DNA from: Billgrantia aerodenitrificans
GTDB lineage: Bacteria; Pseudomonadota; Gammaproteobacteria; Pseudomonadales; Halomonadaceae
Direction: 5' to 3'
NCBI RefSeq assembly: GCF_021404405.1
Contig: NZ_JABFTV010000002.1
Span: forward strand, 1-64,000
DNA: 64,000 nt
The notes under the pieces are model-generated. The model was not told where the DNA came from. It saw nothing but the letters and a program-made list of their open reading frames with translations, and did no database searches. Both the position numbers and the translations under genes were made by a program. The stretch's first letter is position 1; each line of letters opens with the position of its first letter. Positions 1 through 8,524 of this stretch are shown here, in pieces.

Positions 1-125
1 CCAGAGGGTAGAATCGGTCATGGCGTATCCACTCGTGTTGATTGAGATCTTGGTCGTGATCAATCAACAGGATACGCCACCCTTCCTACCTCCTCCCATA
101 CACCAGAAGTCACCATAGCTCTTAA
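1..125 (+). mobile_element. Probable end of an IS256-like insertion sequence
   Basis: The segment has two arms of an inverted repeat (GGCGTATCC plus TGTTGATTGA, then TCAATCAACA plus GGATACGCC, about 21-93), followed by a pyrimidine-rich stretch with CCTCCTCCCATACACC. That layout resembles the sequence between a transposase stop codon and the terminal repeat in IS256-family elements, as I remember them. A transposase would then lie upstream of the window. No coding sequence can be confirmed here, so this is a tentative reading. Confidence 0.3.
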
Positions 126-176
126 CGAAAACGCACCATGTATATTGTTTTACACAAATGGCAAATCAGGTGACTC

Positions 177-536
177 ATGAGCGTCGAGCTGCAGGATCTG
201 ATCGAGCCAGATGGCTATATCGTGCCAGATGCACTTGTCAACGAGCTCCACATCACCAAGAAGGAGTTCGCACTCGCAATCGGACTCCGACAGGACGCGA
301 TCATCCGTAAGGGTCGCCGGCAATCGGTGGCAACGCAGCAACGGTTGCGACAGGCGGTGGAGATCCTCACACGAATCGAGCCGTGGGCCGGTACCCTCAG
401 CGTGGCCTGGTCCTGGTACCGCTCCTATCCGATCGCCCCGCTGGGCGGCCTGACAGCGGAAGAGCTGGTCTCCCATGGCCGGGCCAATGAGGTGAGCGAT
501 TACCTGTCCCATATCGCCGAAGTTGGGTATGCGTGA
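177..536 (+). CDS. Xre/MbcA/ParS-type antitoxin (DUF2384-like), no toxin partner
   Basis: The 119-residue protein ends in the pattern of the Xre/MbcA/ParS toxin-binding domain: W-x-W-Y-R near residues 78-82, then PLGGLTAEEL and a final helix with V-x-x-Y-L-x-x-I-x-x-V. The N-terminal half contains a short helix-turn-helix-like stretch (residues 25-60). Such proteins normally pair with a downstream RES-domain NAD-degrading toxin, often overlapping by a few bases. Here no reading frame after the stop shows a RES domain, so the antitoxin appears orphaned. CAGGTGA just before the ATG may serve as ribosome binding site. Family assignment is by motif only. Confidence 0.65.
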   Translation: MSVELQDLIEPDGYIVPDALVNELHITKKEFALAIGLRQDAIIRKGRRQSVATQQRLRQAVEILTRIEPWAGTLSVAWSWYRSYPIAPLGGLTAEELVSHGRANEVSDYLSHIAEVGYA

Positions 537-1249
537 GCCCAAACTTTCATTACCTTGGCCTGGTTTTAGGCACGCATGCTCAGATCCTGGTGCGACCACA
601 GGCAGTTCAGCGGTGCCTGGGTGGACAAGACCTGGTGATCAGCTGCTGGACCAGCTGAGTCTCGTGGCGGCTTTCCGGCCAGGTGAGCCTCCTGCAGCAT
701 CCCAACGTCGGCCTGCGGGTTGTAGCCCTGCATCAGCTGCACCCGCTCATGCGTGATCGCAGGTTCAAGCCAGCAGGCATAGTGGCTCATGCAGTCCCAC
801 TGCAACGTGAGTACCCGATATTCGCCGAACGCGGCCAGCGCTTAGGTATCCAAACGGATAGCCTTATCGTTGATCCTCACGCCCCGGCGCTCTCCGGCAA
901 AGACCGGCTTTGCACTCTCTGGCCAAGTTACCGTCCGCACCCCAAACCGGACAACCTTCACTGACGCTGACAACGGATCAACTGCTACGGCTATTGCTTT
1001 GAGAGCCCGTGGTCGCAAGTTCCTACCCGTCGCTCGTAGTCGTGCCAGACGTCAGTAGTGCAGCAACTTAGATCTCCGTCAGCTAGAGACGGTATGTTCA
1101 TGTGACAAGGAAGGTGGTCTACTCGGTATACAACAACCGCCTTCACCTTGGTGATGGAGGCACCACAAGAGGAGGCCCGCAAAGGTGTCCGAGCCGGTTG
1201 AGGCAATCCGTCACCAAGGATTCATGCGCTCCTTGGTGACGGAGAGGGG
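537..1249. other. Gene-poor stretch, probably decayed coding sequence
   Basis: Short frames exist on both strands (for example 566-805 minus and 683-964 plus), but none has a clear ribosome binding site, a recognisable domain or consistent codon use. The minus frame at 566-805 continues upstream through a stop, so a degraded gene on that strand is possible. I cannot name a family. Confidence 0.4.
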
Positions 1250-1803
1250 TCAGTACCTGCTGAGGCGGCTAGTCACATTGATAATCTCCAACCCAGGCGC
1301 TAGCTCGCAGTCATAGTTGGTCGCTTTACGCTGAGGCCCGCTAAAGCTGTCGCTCGTCGAAATAACTGTGAATCTCGAGTTCAGACTTGGGGCGTAGCGG
1401 CTACCATTCGACATCTCCAGGCTTCGCCTGAACGTCGCCACACGCTCTGCAAAGGGGGTTGCACCTGTCATTGCCATCACTTGGTATACGTCGGCACTGT
1501 ACTCGTCGACCAAGAACGAGGCGAAAGGCCCGGTGTTGGATTCGCGCATCAACGCGTCGACCTGCCCCTTGCACGTATGGAGCAAGGCAATTAGCTCTGC
1601 ATCACTTGCCGCACCCAGCGATCGCGCCACCTCCCAAGCATACGCCTCCCGTTCTTCCATTTCGCGTCGGACTTCCTCAGCGATCGCATCCTTTTCCGCC
1701 TGTGTGAGTTCAGGAGGAGCGGGTCGTGCCGGGGGGGAACCTCGGCACATCCTGCGAGCTGTGTGATCAGTAGTGCTGTTGCTACGCCCATCATTAGACG
1801 CAT
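1250..1803 (-). pseudogene. Frameshifted small lipoprotein gene (C7 tract)
   Basis: Reading on the minus strand from the ATG at 1803, the first 24 residues form a lipoprotein signal: MRLMM, a hydrophobic core, then the lipobox LAGC. The frame then meets a run of seven C (plus-strand G at 1731-1737) and leads to nonsense. Adding one C would join it to the downstream frame, which encodes an acidic helical stretch (E-K-D-A-I-A-E-E-V-R-R-E-M-E-E-R-E) and a roughly 150-residue domain I do not recognise, ending at 1250. The intact product would be an outer- or inner-membrane lipoprotein of about 184 residues. The length of the tract could be a fixed mutation, a sequencing error, or slip-strand variation. 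Confidence 0.6.
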
Positions 1804-1864
1804 TGGTGATGCCCTCGAAAAGGTCGATCCTAATCTTCATGTCTCGGCATATTGCCTCTCGCAC

Positions 1865-2944
1865 TAGTTATTGCTCCAGCGCGAGCCACGCATTCTCACA
1901 CATCACTGACCTGATGCCACGATTGGTGCGTTGCATCGACTTCAGTCCAAAGTCCAGCGCCCCGAGACGCCCAGATGACTAATGTCTCAACGACCCAGCG
2001 CGAATCGTTGGGCCGGGTCATCAGTACGCCACAAAGGGGGACTGGATCGGTGCGGACCTACCTAATAGATCCAGTGTCGACAGTACGCCGCGACTGACCT
2101 GCGATCCGGCTAGTCAGCTGTTGAGGGTCGAGCGGCAGCCCAACCCCAACCTCTTTCCCCGGCCAGGTAATGATCGGCCCACACTCACCAGGCGAGCCAT
2201 TACACGAGCCCCTCGGCCTACACCTGGTCGACGTCGGGTCGACAGCATGAGTGCGTCACCCTAAGCCTGACTTGCTCTCTGACTCGGTCGGAACGGGACG
2301 ATGGCAGCGCACCCCTGACGGGAACAGACACCGATAAGGACCCTGACCGGCGCATCAACCCCGCAGACTCAGCAGGCCAGCGCCGATCACAGCGAGGCTA
2401 TCAGTTTCCACCTGGAAACTGCCGCCAGGGATCCGTAACAGCAGGAGCAGGCGCAAGACCGGCAACCCGCGAGTGTTACAACAGCGACCCCTGGGCCTCC
2501 GTCGGCTCACAACAAGGGGGCAGGGCGGGACCGAGCTTACGTCGGCAATCGACAGGTATCACGGGGCGACAAGGCCAGAACCAGGCAGCAGCTGCACGTC
2601 TCCAAGCGGTACCCGCTACACCAACCCCCGTCAGGAGGCCGTAGCGTGGCCTAAGCGGCGATTTTGGCCCCGAATGACTTCAGGGGCGAAGAATGGGTGA
2701 AGTCAAGCCTGGGGCCGGAAATATTGCCACTGATGGTGGTGACAGGCAGGGATCAGCGATGTCGAGAGTTTGATGTGGACAGCCGTTGCCACCGACAGGT
2801 CAGCGCCCTCTGGCGCTTCGCGCCCCCGAATCTGCCCGAATGAAACACCAGCGGGTACCGGCAGGTTGAGCAGGGTTGACTAGGCAGGTTTGGGTGAGAC
2901 GGGTGGAGCAAGGCGAGGATCTGGCAGACCCCGCCTTACTCACG
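1865..2944. other. About 1.1 kb without a supportable gene
   Basis: Only short frames with poor codon use occur here. A small perfect hairpin (CAGTTTCC/GGAAACTG, 2402-2421) is present. No RNA gene or mobile-element end could be identified by eye. Confidence 0.4.
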
Positions 2945-3250
2945 TTACCGGTGCTTGCGCTTCAGGATGGTGATGACAGCTGCAACAGCCAGGCTGGTCA
3001 GAGCGAGTCCGCCTGTCACGACAGTTGCAAGCTTGGCCGTGGCTGAGGCAGCGAACAGCAGATGACCCAGAAGGAAGCTGACGCACCCAAACATGGCAGA
3101 CAGCATCATCCAGAACTTGGCGTAGCGGGCGCCCGAATTTTGGAGCTCCGTCTCATCGACCACCAGGCCACCTGACGTTTCGCTCCACCGAAGAGGTGTG
3201 AACATTTCGATCATCGCCTCGATCGGCGAGTAGGCATCTTGGTTCATCAT
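2945..3250 (-). CDS. Small membrane protein of unknown function
   Basis: This 101-residue protein has a polar N-terminal third followed by two hydrophobic segments at about residues 46-68 and 75-94, and a basic tail (LKRKHR). A two-helix inner-membrane protein with the tail in the cytoplasm fits. The start is well supported: AAGGAGGATGA lies directly before two consecutive ATG codons. It sits downstream of the MobI-like gene on the same strand, so it may be a minor component of the same mobile element. I do not recognise a family. Confidence 0.6.
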   Translation of the reverse strand: MMNQDAYSPIEAMIEMFTPLRWSETSGGLVVDETELQNSGARYAKFWMMLSAMFGCVSFLLGHLLFAASATAKLATVVTGGLALTSLAVAAVITILKRKHR

Positions 3251-3349
3251 TCATCCTCCTTGTCTTCATGGCCGCCTGCTGCCGGGCTGCCGGTATTCCG
3301 ATGCTGACGACTCATGGATCGGAGGTGGTGACTCGGGTCGCAGTGGAAC

Positions 3350-3538
3350 TCATCTCAGGTGGAACTCATCTCTCGCAATGCCCGACTCTTCAAACCCCAG
3401 CGTCTTATAAGCCTTCGCGAAGAGTCGTGACATCGGGACGCTGTTTCTGGTGACTTGCGATCTGGCATCCAAGGTCTCTCGATGTCGTGGCATATGCCTA
3501 GAGTAACCCATGCGCATGAAGATCAAAGTGCTACCCAT
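3350..3538 (-). CDS. Possible small ORF overlapping the end of the mobI-like gene
   Basis: A 62-codon frame begins at an ATG overlapping the final codons of the upstream gene, which could allow translational coupling. It has no recognisable domain and no strong ribosome binding site of its own. It may be chance. Confidence 0.2.
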   Translation of the reverse strand: MGSTLIFMRMGYSRHMPRHRETLDARSQVTRNSVPMSRLFAKAYKTLGFEESGIARDEFHLR

Positions 3539-4106
3539 CCTGATCTGTTGCTGCGTCCTCTGTCCTCAACTCGCGCTCCCTTTGTGAGAGCATGTGGTCG
3601 TATCCCAGGAAGGGAGCTGTCATGGATTTGAGATGTTCGCTACACCTCCTGATCTTCTCGAACTCGTCCTCCGCTTTGGCGATGGCTTCAAACTCCCACT
3701 CCTTTGCTTTCGAGAACCTTGAGGCTGGCATCCGGTACGACTTACCTTCTGGCGCCTTGAGGCCTACGTGTTTCGGGCTGAGGTTCTTGCCACGCCCCAC
3801 GCTGAAGTACCACTGGATGGTAATGGTCCAGTTCTGCTCAATGATCCTGACGCCGTAGCCACCAAACTCCTTGGGGACCCCCTCGCCGTTGCGGTACCTG
3901 TGGTGGACCTCCCAGTATGCGCTTGCCACAGACAGGGCCCTTGCGTGGAGATCCCGTTTGGCCTGCTTCCGCCCCAGATGCATGAGTGTTCGGGCATCAA
4001 CGTCTCCAAGAGCCGAGGTGTCTCGGATGATATCCCATAAGAACTGGTCCGAGAGACGCTCATCCTCAAATTTCTCCCTTCGCTTGCTTAGTCCTGCTGC
4101 TGCCAT
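3531..4106 (-). CDS. mobI: MobI-like conjugative transfer protein
   Basis: The 191-residue protein resembles the MobI family of SXT/R391 elements and IncA/C plasmids, auxiliary proteins needed at oriT for conjugative transfer. The shared pattern is a central YWEVHHRYRNGEG, then GYGVRI and an I-x-W strand (TITIQWYF), then a K-rich loop and W-E-F-E-A-I-x-K-x-E-x-x-F-x-x-I-R near the C-terminus. I chose the ATG at 4106 over the one at 4127 because GGAGGGG sits directly before it. In SXT-type elements oriT lies just upstream of mobI, and here the upstream 400 bp is packed with inverted repeats. No relaxase or other transfer gene is in the window, so this is probably a remnant. Family recall is from memory. 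Confidence 0.55.
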   Translation of the reverse strand: MAAAGLSKRREKFEDERLSDQFLWDIIRDTSALGDVDARTLMHLGRKQAKRDLHARALSVASAYWEVHHRYRNGEGVPKEFGGYGVRIIEQNWTITIQWYFSVGRGKNLSPKHVGLKAPEGKSYRMPASRFSKAKEWEFEAIAKAEDEFEKIRRCSEHLKSMTAPFLGYDHMLSQRERELRTEDAATDQDG

Positions 4107-4133
4107 ATGTACCCCTCCGGTTCGCATAACTAT

Positions 4134-4204
4134 CTACACGAACAGACCCCCGTTGGTTCGTATAGAGCTGCCTGACGTAGGCACCCGGGGGTCTGTTCGT
4201 GTAG
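4134..4204. repeat. 19-bp perfect inverted repeat
   Basis: CTACACGAACAGACCCCCG at 4134-4152 is exactly complementary to 4186-4204, separated by 33 bases. A transcript or single strand would form a long stable hairpin. It lies 28 bp from the start codon of the mobI-like gene. Confidence 0.85.
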
Positions 4205-4280
4205 TAGACGAATCATCCCCCCTAATTTCTGTGTTATACCTAGCCTAACCCCCTGAAAATCGGAATTAGCGAACTGCAGA

Positions 4281-4312
4281 GGGGGTCTGTTCGAGTAGTA
4301 GACGAACAGACC
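4281..4312. repeat. Inverted repeat GGTCTGTTCG/CGAACAGACC
   Basis: Ten-base arms at 4284-4293 and 4303-4312 flank the spacer AGTAGTAGA. This is the second copy of the unit that also forms the right arm at 4186-4204. Confidence 0.8.
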
Positions 4313-4422
4313 AGGTATCGCCGTTCATTACACGAACAGACCCGGCGGAATACGGATGAGTCGACGAAAAAAGAGCAGGATTCGGAACAGCCCCCATGGT
4401 AGCGGTGCTAACGAACAGCCAG

Positions 4423-4453
4423 GGGGGTCTGTTCATGTAGTAGACGAACAGAC
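4423..4453. repeat. Third copy of the inverted-repeat unit
   Basis: GGGGTCTGTTC and GAACAGACCC flank ATGTAGTAGAC. It differs from the second copy by one base in the left arm (TTCA for TTCG). A further single arm, TACACGAACAGACCC, lies at 4330-4343. Confidence 0.75.
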
Positions 4454-4598
4454 CCTGGGTCGCAGTTCGATATACGAATTGGCTGGGGGGTGAAGTCATC
4501 AGCACAGACCCGAGATCACTGAGGCAGGGCAGGGTTGGAATCAAGCACGCGTAGCCGGGATTTTTCGCACCCAAGGGTCGAGAGAGGGAAAAGTACGG

Positions 4599-4621
4599 AA
4601 AAGTACACTCAGTGTACTTTT
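4599..4621. promoter_or_regulatory. Perfect 23-bp palindrome, candidate operator A
   Basis: AAAAGTACACT-C-AGTGTACTTTT is a perfect palindrome with a one-base centre. A near-identical site follows about 116 bp downstream. Paired short palindromes in an intergenic region of a mobile element are typical of repressor operators. The cognate regulator is not evident in the window. Confidence 0.6.
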
Positions 4622-4714
4622 TCCGTAGCATGTGGATGCTCTCAGAGCGAATCCTCGTTTTGTGTTACAGGAAAGAAACGATAAAGGTGCATTGCAAGTC
4701 CCCGCAAGTGCGTT

Positions 4715-4737
4715 AAAAGTACACTGAGCGTACTTTT
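4715..4737. promoter_or_regulatory. Candidate operator B, copy of the 4599 palindrome
   Basis: AAAAGTACACT-G-AGCGTACTTTT matches the site at 4599-4621 except at two positions and has one mismatch between its own arms. It may mark a second promoter in the same region. Confidence 0.55.
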
Positions 4738-4789
4738 CGAGCTCAGTTGTTAAGTTTAATGGTCTTGGGCGAGCTCCTAGGTGCTGTTC

Positions 4790-5150
4790 ATCCCAGGCAG
4801 CGCCAAGCGCTCCACCAGTCGGCGGCCGATGCCCCAGGAGATCGGCTACTTGCTCGCCGTCCAGGAACTTGACGTTACTGACGACCAGCTCCAGCTTCTG
4901 GAAGTACTTGATCCTCCTCCGTCGCTTCTGGGCGCTCCGGAGCAGCTTGAAGACCATCGCCAGGGTCGTCGCCCGGGAAGCCGCAGTTCCGGCTGCGCTT
5001 GGTCCGTAATCGGACCGTGACGATGGTCGACTCGATCGGGTTGGTGGTGCGGATATTCATTCGATGCTCTGCTGGATAGTCGTAGAACGCCAGCAGCTCG
5101 TCCCGATCCTTTGCCAGGCACGCCATCGCCTTGGGGTACCATTGACAGGG
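4790..5150 (-). pseudogene. IS256-family transposase, C-terminal remnant
   Basis: Minus-strand frames give the C-terminal hallmark of IS256 transposases: YPKAMACLAKDRDELLAFYD, then YPAEH and IRTTNPIEST, followed after a frameshift near 4985 by MVFKLLRSAQKRRRRI and VKFLDGEQ. The N-terminal catalytic two-thirds is absent; the match stops abruptly at about 5150, where resolvase sequence on the opposite strand begins. The gene is therefore truncated and frameshifted. Confidence 0.85.
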
Positions 5151-5155
5151 CACGG

Positions 5156-5491
5156 GGTGTGGGATTCCGGTCGCTGACCGAGAATATCGATACCACCACG
5201 CCGGGCGGGCGGCTGATCTTCCACGTGTTCGGTGCCTTGGGGCAGTTCGAGCGCGACCTGATTCGGGATCGCACCAAGGCGGGGCTGGCCGCTGCCGCCG
5301 CCCGTGGGCGCAAGGGGGGGCGCAAGCCCGTGGTCACCGACGATAAGCTGAAGAGGGCAAGGGATCACCTGGACAATGGGCTGAACGTCCGCGAGGCCGC
5401 CGCACGGATCAAGGTCAGCAAGACAGCCCTCTACGCCGCCTTGAAGGCCAACATTACCCGCTTCCCCAACTCACTGAAAAAAGGCGAGCCG
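5156..5491 (+). pseudogene. Serine recombinase (Tn3-type resolvase), C-terminal remnant
   Basis: The plus frame encodes GFRSLTENIDTTTPGGRL, then FHVFGALGQFERDLIRDRT, then RGRKGGRKP, and a final Hin-type helix-turn-helix (NVREAAARIKVSKTALYAAL). This is the end of the catalytic domain plus the DNA-binding domain of a Tn3/Tn21-type resolvase. The N-terminal region with the catalytic serine is missing, cut at the IS256 remnant. The frame has no stop at the usual resolvase end and runs on into the next gene, so the two might be translated as a fusion, but an internal start with its own ribosome binding site suggests otherwise. Confidence 0.85.
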
Positions 5492-6142
5492 ATGTTCATA
5501 AACCTCCCCCCAAGCAATGACGAATTGTCTGTAAAAATCCTCGCATATGAAGTCGCTAGAATCTTCCATTATTCAAGCTACCCAAGAAGGGCTTATGACG
5601 TTTTATTTACTGAGGGCAATGAGAACGAAGTGGTCGGCGAGCTTCAAATAAGGATTCCGACGCTTTCGCCAGGGAAATTAAGGGATGATGCTATCCATCA
5701 ACACAATAAACTTATTGCAGGCCCATCATACGAAGGGGCGCCCCGCACTTCTTATCATCTCGTAACACCAGCCATCGCAAGCCTAGAACTTCCAAAAAGA
5801 CTTCAAAGAAAGGGGTTTTTAGGGATGCTAGTATATTGCCTGGCAAAAATGCACACCACGCGATATATTGTGGTAACAGGCGTTGGAGATGAAAGTTTTG
5901 AGGAGTATTTAATAAAAAGCAATTTATGGCAAGAGGACGATGAGGACCATAATTCATACCTCCTTCCATTGTTTTATGTCTCATCGAAAAAATATATTTC
6001 AAAGCAAGAGCATAAGTACGAAGAATCTTGGCGCATGATTGACGAAATTATCTCCAATGCCGCCGACCCCGATTACATACTTATCAAAACTGAAAGCGGC
6101 GATGGGGCACGAAAAACAACCACTTTGCCTGTAAGAAAATAA
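5492..6142 (+). CDS. AT-rich cargo gene of unknown function
   Basis: This 216-residue soluble protein starts at an ATG preceded by AAGGCGAG, in the same frame as the upstream resolvase remnant. The protein has no signal peptide or membrane segment. It is rich in acidic and aromatic residues in its C-terminal half (LWQEDDEDHN, then KYEESWRMIDEI). The codon use is clearly more AT-rich than that of flanking genes, which points to recent transfer. I recognise no family. Its position just behind a transposon resolvase is where accessory cargo commonly sits. Confidence 0.6.
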   Translation: MFINLPPSNDELSVKILAYEVARIFHYSSYPRRAYDVLFTEGNENEVVGELQIRIPTLSPGKLRDDAIHQHNKLIAGPSYEGAPRTSYHLVTPAIASLELPKRLQRKGFLGMLVYCLAKMHTTRYIVVTGVGDESFEEYLIKSNLWQEDDEDHNSYLLPLFYVSSKKYISKQEHKYEESWRMIDEIISNAADPDYILIKTESGDGARKTTTLPVRK

Positions 6143-6592
6143 AAAGCGATCCTCTGTCACTTCATCTCAAAATGTTCGTGAGGACGGTGGAGTCTATCAG
6201 CATAGATGACACATGAAAGGGGCCTGCTTTTTAAAGTCCTGCTGCCCGTGGCACCGGGGCCCGCTGCCGTGTGCTGACCGCCCCATCAACTTACTATTAG
6301 CACAAGGCCCGAACCAGCCTGACCGCACGCCACCCCGAGTCCAGCGCGATCGGCTGGCAGTCTGCTGAAATCCAGCGCGTCTGGAGTCGCCATTCATTGC
6401 AAGGGTAGTATCCAGCGCGGGGTCTGATGACGGCAGAAGCGCAGAGGTGGACGTGAGGGGTTTTCTTCTGCGGGACTGAAGCCTGCAGGTGAATTTCTAA
6501 GCATTACTGAATAGTCTCTGTCCGACTGGTAATGCCTGCCATGTGCCATCATTCTGTAAAGATCATAGAGTTGTCTGCTGAGGAGAGGCGTC
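6143..6592. other. Non-coding gap
   Basis: No convincing gene, RNA or repeat was found. Short minus-strand frames (6197-6397, 6394-6633) lack features of real genes. Confidence 0.4.
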
Positions 6593-6853
6593 ATGGCGAA
6601 GCAAGACGAGCAGGACGTGTCGATTGACGGCAAAGACGTAAGTGGCGACCCTCTCGTTAGCCATGATCAGCCTCTCGAGAAGCTGCGTGGCTCGGTATAC
6701 GAATACGATCAGCCGTATGATCCGGTGGGCACCGAGGATTGGGCAGTTCTTGAGGTATCGCATGAACCATGGACGCTTGCGGTCTGGAGGGCGGCAGGAG
6801 AATTGTTTCAGGGTATTGAGCAGCAACAAATCGCTGGATGCACAAGGAAGTAA
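6593..6853 (+). CDS. Hypothetical small protein
   Basis: An 86-residue acidic soluble frame begins at an ATG preceded by GAGGAGAGGCG, a good ribosome binding site. The N-terminal 50 residues are rich in D, E and Q; the middle holds W-x-V-L-E-V-S-H-E-P-W-T. No family is recognised, and overlapping frames on both strands make the call uncertain. Confidence 0.35.
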   Translation: MAKQDEQDVSIDGKDVSGDPLVSHDQPLEKLRGSVYEYDQPYDPVGTEDWAVLEVSHEPWTLAVWRAAGELFQGIEQQQIAGCTRK

Positions 6854-7067
6854 AAGGACTGGGCTGGAGGCGCCCTGTCGATGTCATGCAAGAAAACCCT
6901 CAGCAAGTATTGGATAGGCCGAATAGAGCATGGAATAAGTTCATAACCCGTAAGCCCATGGTTACAGGTTAAACCGGCCTTCATCATCGATGATCGCTTA
7001 AACTAGTGTCCACCAATGCTGGGTAAGATCAGGCAACAAGGCTGGCCCCTTGCATTAAAAGGTGGAT

Positions 7068-8303
7068 TTAGCAGGGAAACAGCTCTCGCGCCCGCAGCGT
7101 ATGTCGGATCTGGCCAAGAGCCTGCTTCGCCTCAGTGCTATAGCGCTTGTCTGAGTCGATCACCACGTAGCCTACCTTGTCATTGGTCTGCAGATACTGA
7201 CCGGCGATGTTGATCTCGTACTCGGCGAGTACCCGGTTAATTTCGGAGAGAACCCCGGGCACGTTGCCGTGGATGTGCAACAGGCGGTGCTTGCCGGGAT
7301 GGGGCGGCAGCTGCACCTCGGGAAAGTTGACCGCCATCAGGGTGGAGCCGTTGTCCGAGTAGGTGATCAGCCGTTCGGAGACTTCAATACCGATGTTCTC
7401 CTGGGCCTCCAACGTGGAGGCCCCGATATGCGGGGTAAGGATGACGTTGGAAAGGCCGCGCAGAGGGCTCTCGAAGACTTCGTCGTTGCCCTTGGGCTCC
7501 ACTGGGAAGACGTCTATGGCCGCTCCATTCAGCTTGCCAGCCTTGATGGCCTCAGCCAGGGCCTCGATCACCACCACCTTGCCGCGGGACGCATTGATCA
7601 GGATGCTCCCATCCTTCATCAAGTCGATCTGGCGGGCACCAATCATCCACTGGGTGGAAGGCAGCTCCGGCACGTGCAGGCTGACTACGTCGGCGCGGGC
7701 CAGAAGCTCCTCAAGGCTGGCCACCTGGCGGGCATTGCCCATGCCCAGTTTGGCCACCACGTCATAGAAGATGACGTTGAAGCCTAGCGATTCGGCCAGC
7801 ACCGAGAGCTGAGAGCCGATGTTGCCGTAGCCGACGATACCCAGTGTCTTGCCACGAGCCTCATGGGAACGCTTGGCGCTCTTCAGCCAGCCGCCCTCGT
7901 GAGCACGAGCGTTCTTCTCCGGAATGCCGCGCAGCAGCATGATGGCCTCGCCCAGTACCAACTCTGCCACTGAGCGGGTGTTAGAGTAGGGGGCGTTGAA
8001 CACTGGGATGCCGTGCGCCAGCGCCGCGTCGAGGTCGACCTGATTGGTACCGATGCAGAAACAGCCCACGGCGTTGAGCTTCTCGGCGGCGGCGAACACG
8101 CGCTCGGTGAGCTGGGTCCGCGAGCGGATGCCAAGGAAGTGAACATCGCGGAGTTTGTCGATCAGCGCCGCCTCGTCCAGGGAACCGGGCAGCGTCTCGA
8201 TGTTGGTGTAGCCGGCGTTGCGCAGGTTATCCAGGGCGCTCTGGTGGACCCCCTCCAGCAGCATGATCTTGATGGCGCTCTTGCTCAGTGATGTTTCTTG
8301 CAT
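7068..8303 (-). CDS. serA: D-3-phosphoglycerate dehydrogenase
   Basis: SerA oxidises 3-phosphoglycerate to 3-phosphohydroxypyruvate with NAD, the first step of serine synthesis; many members also reduce 2-oxoglutarate. With the ATG at 8303 the protein has 411 residues, close to the E. coli enzyme (410), and its first residues (SLSKSAIKIMLLEGVHQ) align with SLEKDKIKFLLVEGVHQ. It has the dinucleotide motif GYGNIG, the catalytic Arg in INASRGK, the His in TPHIGAST and a C-terminal ACT domain (HIHGNVPGVLSEINRVLAEY). It is transcribed divergently from the aconitase. A copy of the 28-bp palindromic motif shared with two other promoters of this island lies about 70 bp upstream, so it may be a catabolic paralogue co-regulated with the cluster rather than the housekeeping copy. 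Confidence 0.93.
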   Translation of the reverse strand: MQETSLSKSAIKIMLLEGVHQSALDNLRNAGYTNIETLPGSLDEAALIDKLRDVHFLGIRSRTQLTERVFAAAEKLNAVGCFCIGTNQVDLDAALAHGIPVFNAPYSNTRSVAELVLGEAIMLLRGIPEKNARAHEGGWLKSAKRSHEARGKTLGIVGYGNIGSQLSVLAESLGFNVIFYDVVAKLGMGNARQVASLEELLARADVVSLHVPELPSTQWMIGARQIDLMKDGSILINASRGKVVVIEALAEAIKAGKLNGAAIDVFPVEPKGNDEVFESPLRGLSNVILTPHIGASTLEAQENIGIEVSERLITYSDNGSTLMAVNFPEVQLPPHPGKHRLLHIHGNVPGVLSEINRVLAEYEINIAGQYLQTNDKVGYVVIDSDKRYSTEAKQALGQIRHTLRARELFPC

Positions 8304-8371
8304 GGCATGCATTGGAAGGGTCTCTTCGATAACCAGGGATGCGAATGTCGCGGAGGGAAGCGAGCCCTTAT

Positions 8372-8399
8372 TTTGTTCTTGTGTGATTAAAAATACAAT
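8372..8399. promoter_or_regulatory. 28-bp operator-like motif, copy 1 (before serA)
   Basis: This degenerate copy ends in AAAATACAAT and matches the copy at 13349-13376 at about 19 of 28 positions by my alignment. Its location 69 bp before the serA start would suit a regulator of that gene. Confidence 0.4.
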
Positions 8400-8524
8400 A
8401 CTGGAAATGAGAGACAGACTTAGTTTGGATTGACTGCGGGTGCTTGTCTGGCGCAGGCGGTAGGTGGAGGGTGCTGGAGTCGTCGGATTAGACTAAAGGC
8501 GAAGTGTACGTATTTTTGAGATCA

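Larger units (their letters stand above)
4128..4500. other. Candidate oriT / repeat-rich control region upstream of mobI
   Basis: This non-coding block between the MobI-like gene and the next remnant carries several copies of the word GTCTGTTCG and its complement CGAACAGAC, mostly arranged as inverted pairs, some joined by TGTAGTAGA. Three symmetrical units lie at 4134-4204, 4281-4312 and 4423-4453, plus a half copy at 4330-4343. Position next to mobI and hairpin density fit an origin of transfer; iterons or an operator array are alternatives. Confidence 0.45.

Noticed and set aside
523-756. Possible RES-domain toxin overlapping the antitoxin stop
   Set aside because: None of the frames after 523 shows RES motifs, and the sequence looks compositionally random.
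2473-2700. 75-codon plus-strand gene in the gene-poor segment
   Set aside because: Poor codon use and no ribosome binding site.
4134-4455. CRISPR array
   Set aside because: The repeats are inverted, unequally spaced and only three to four in number, with no cas genes.
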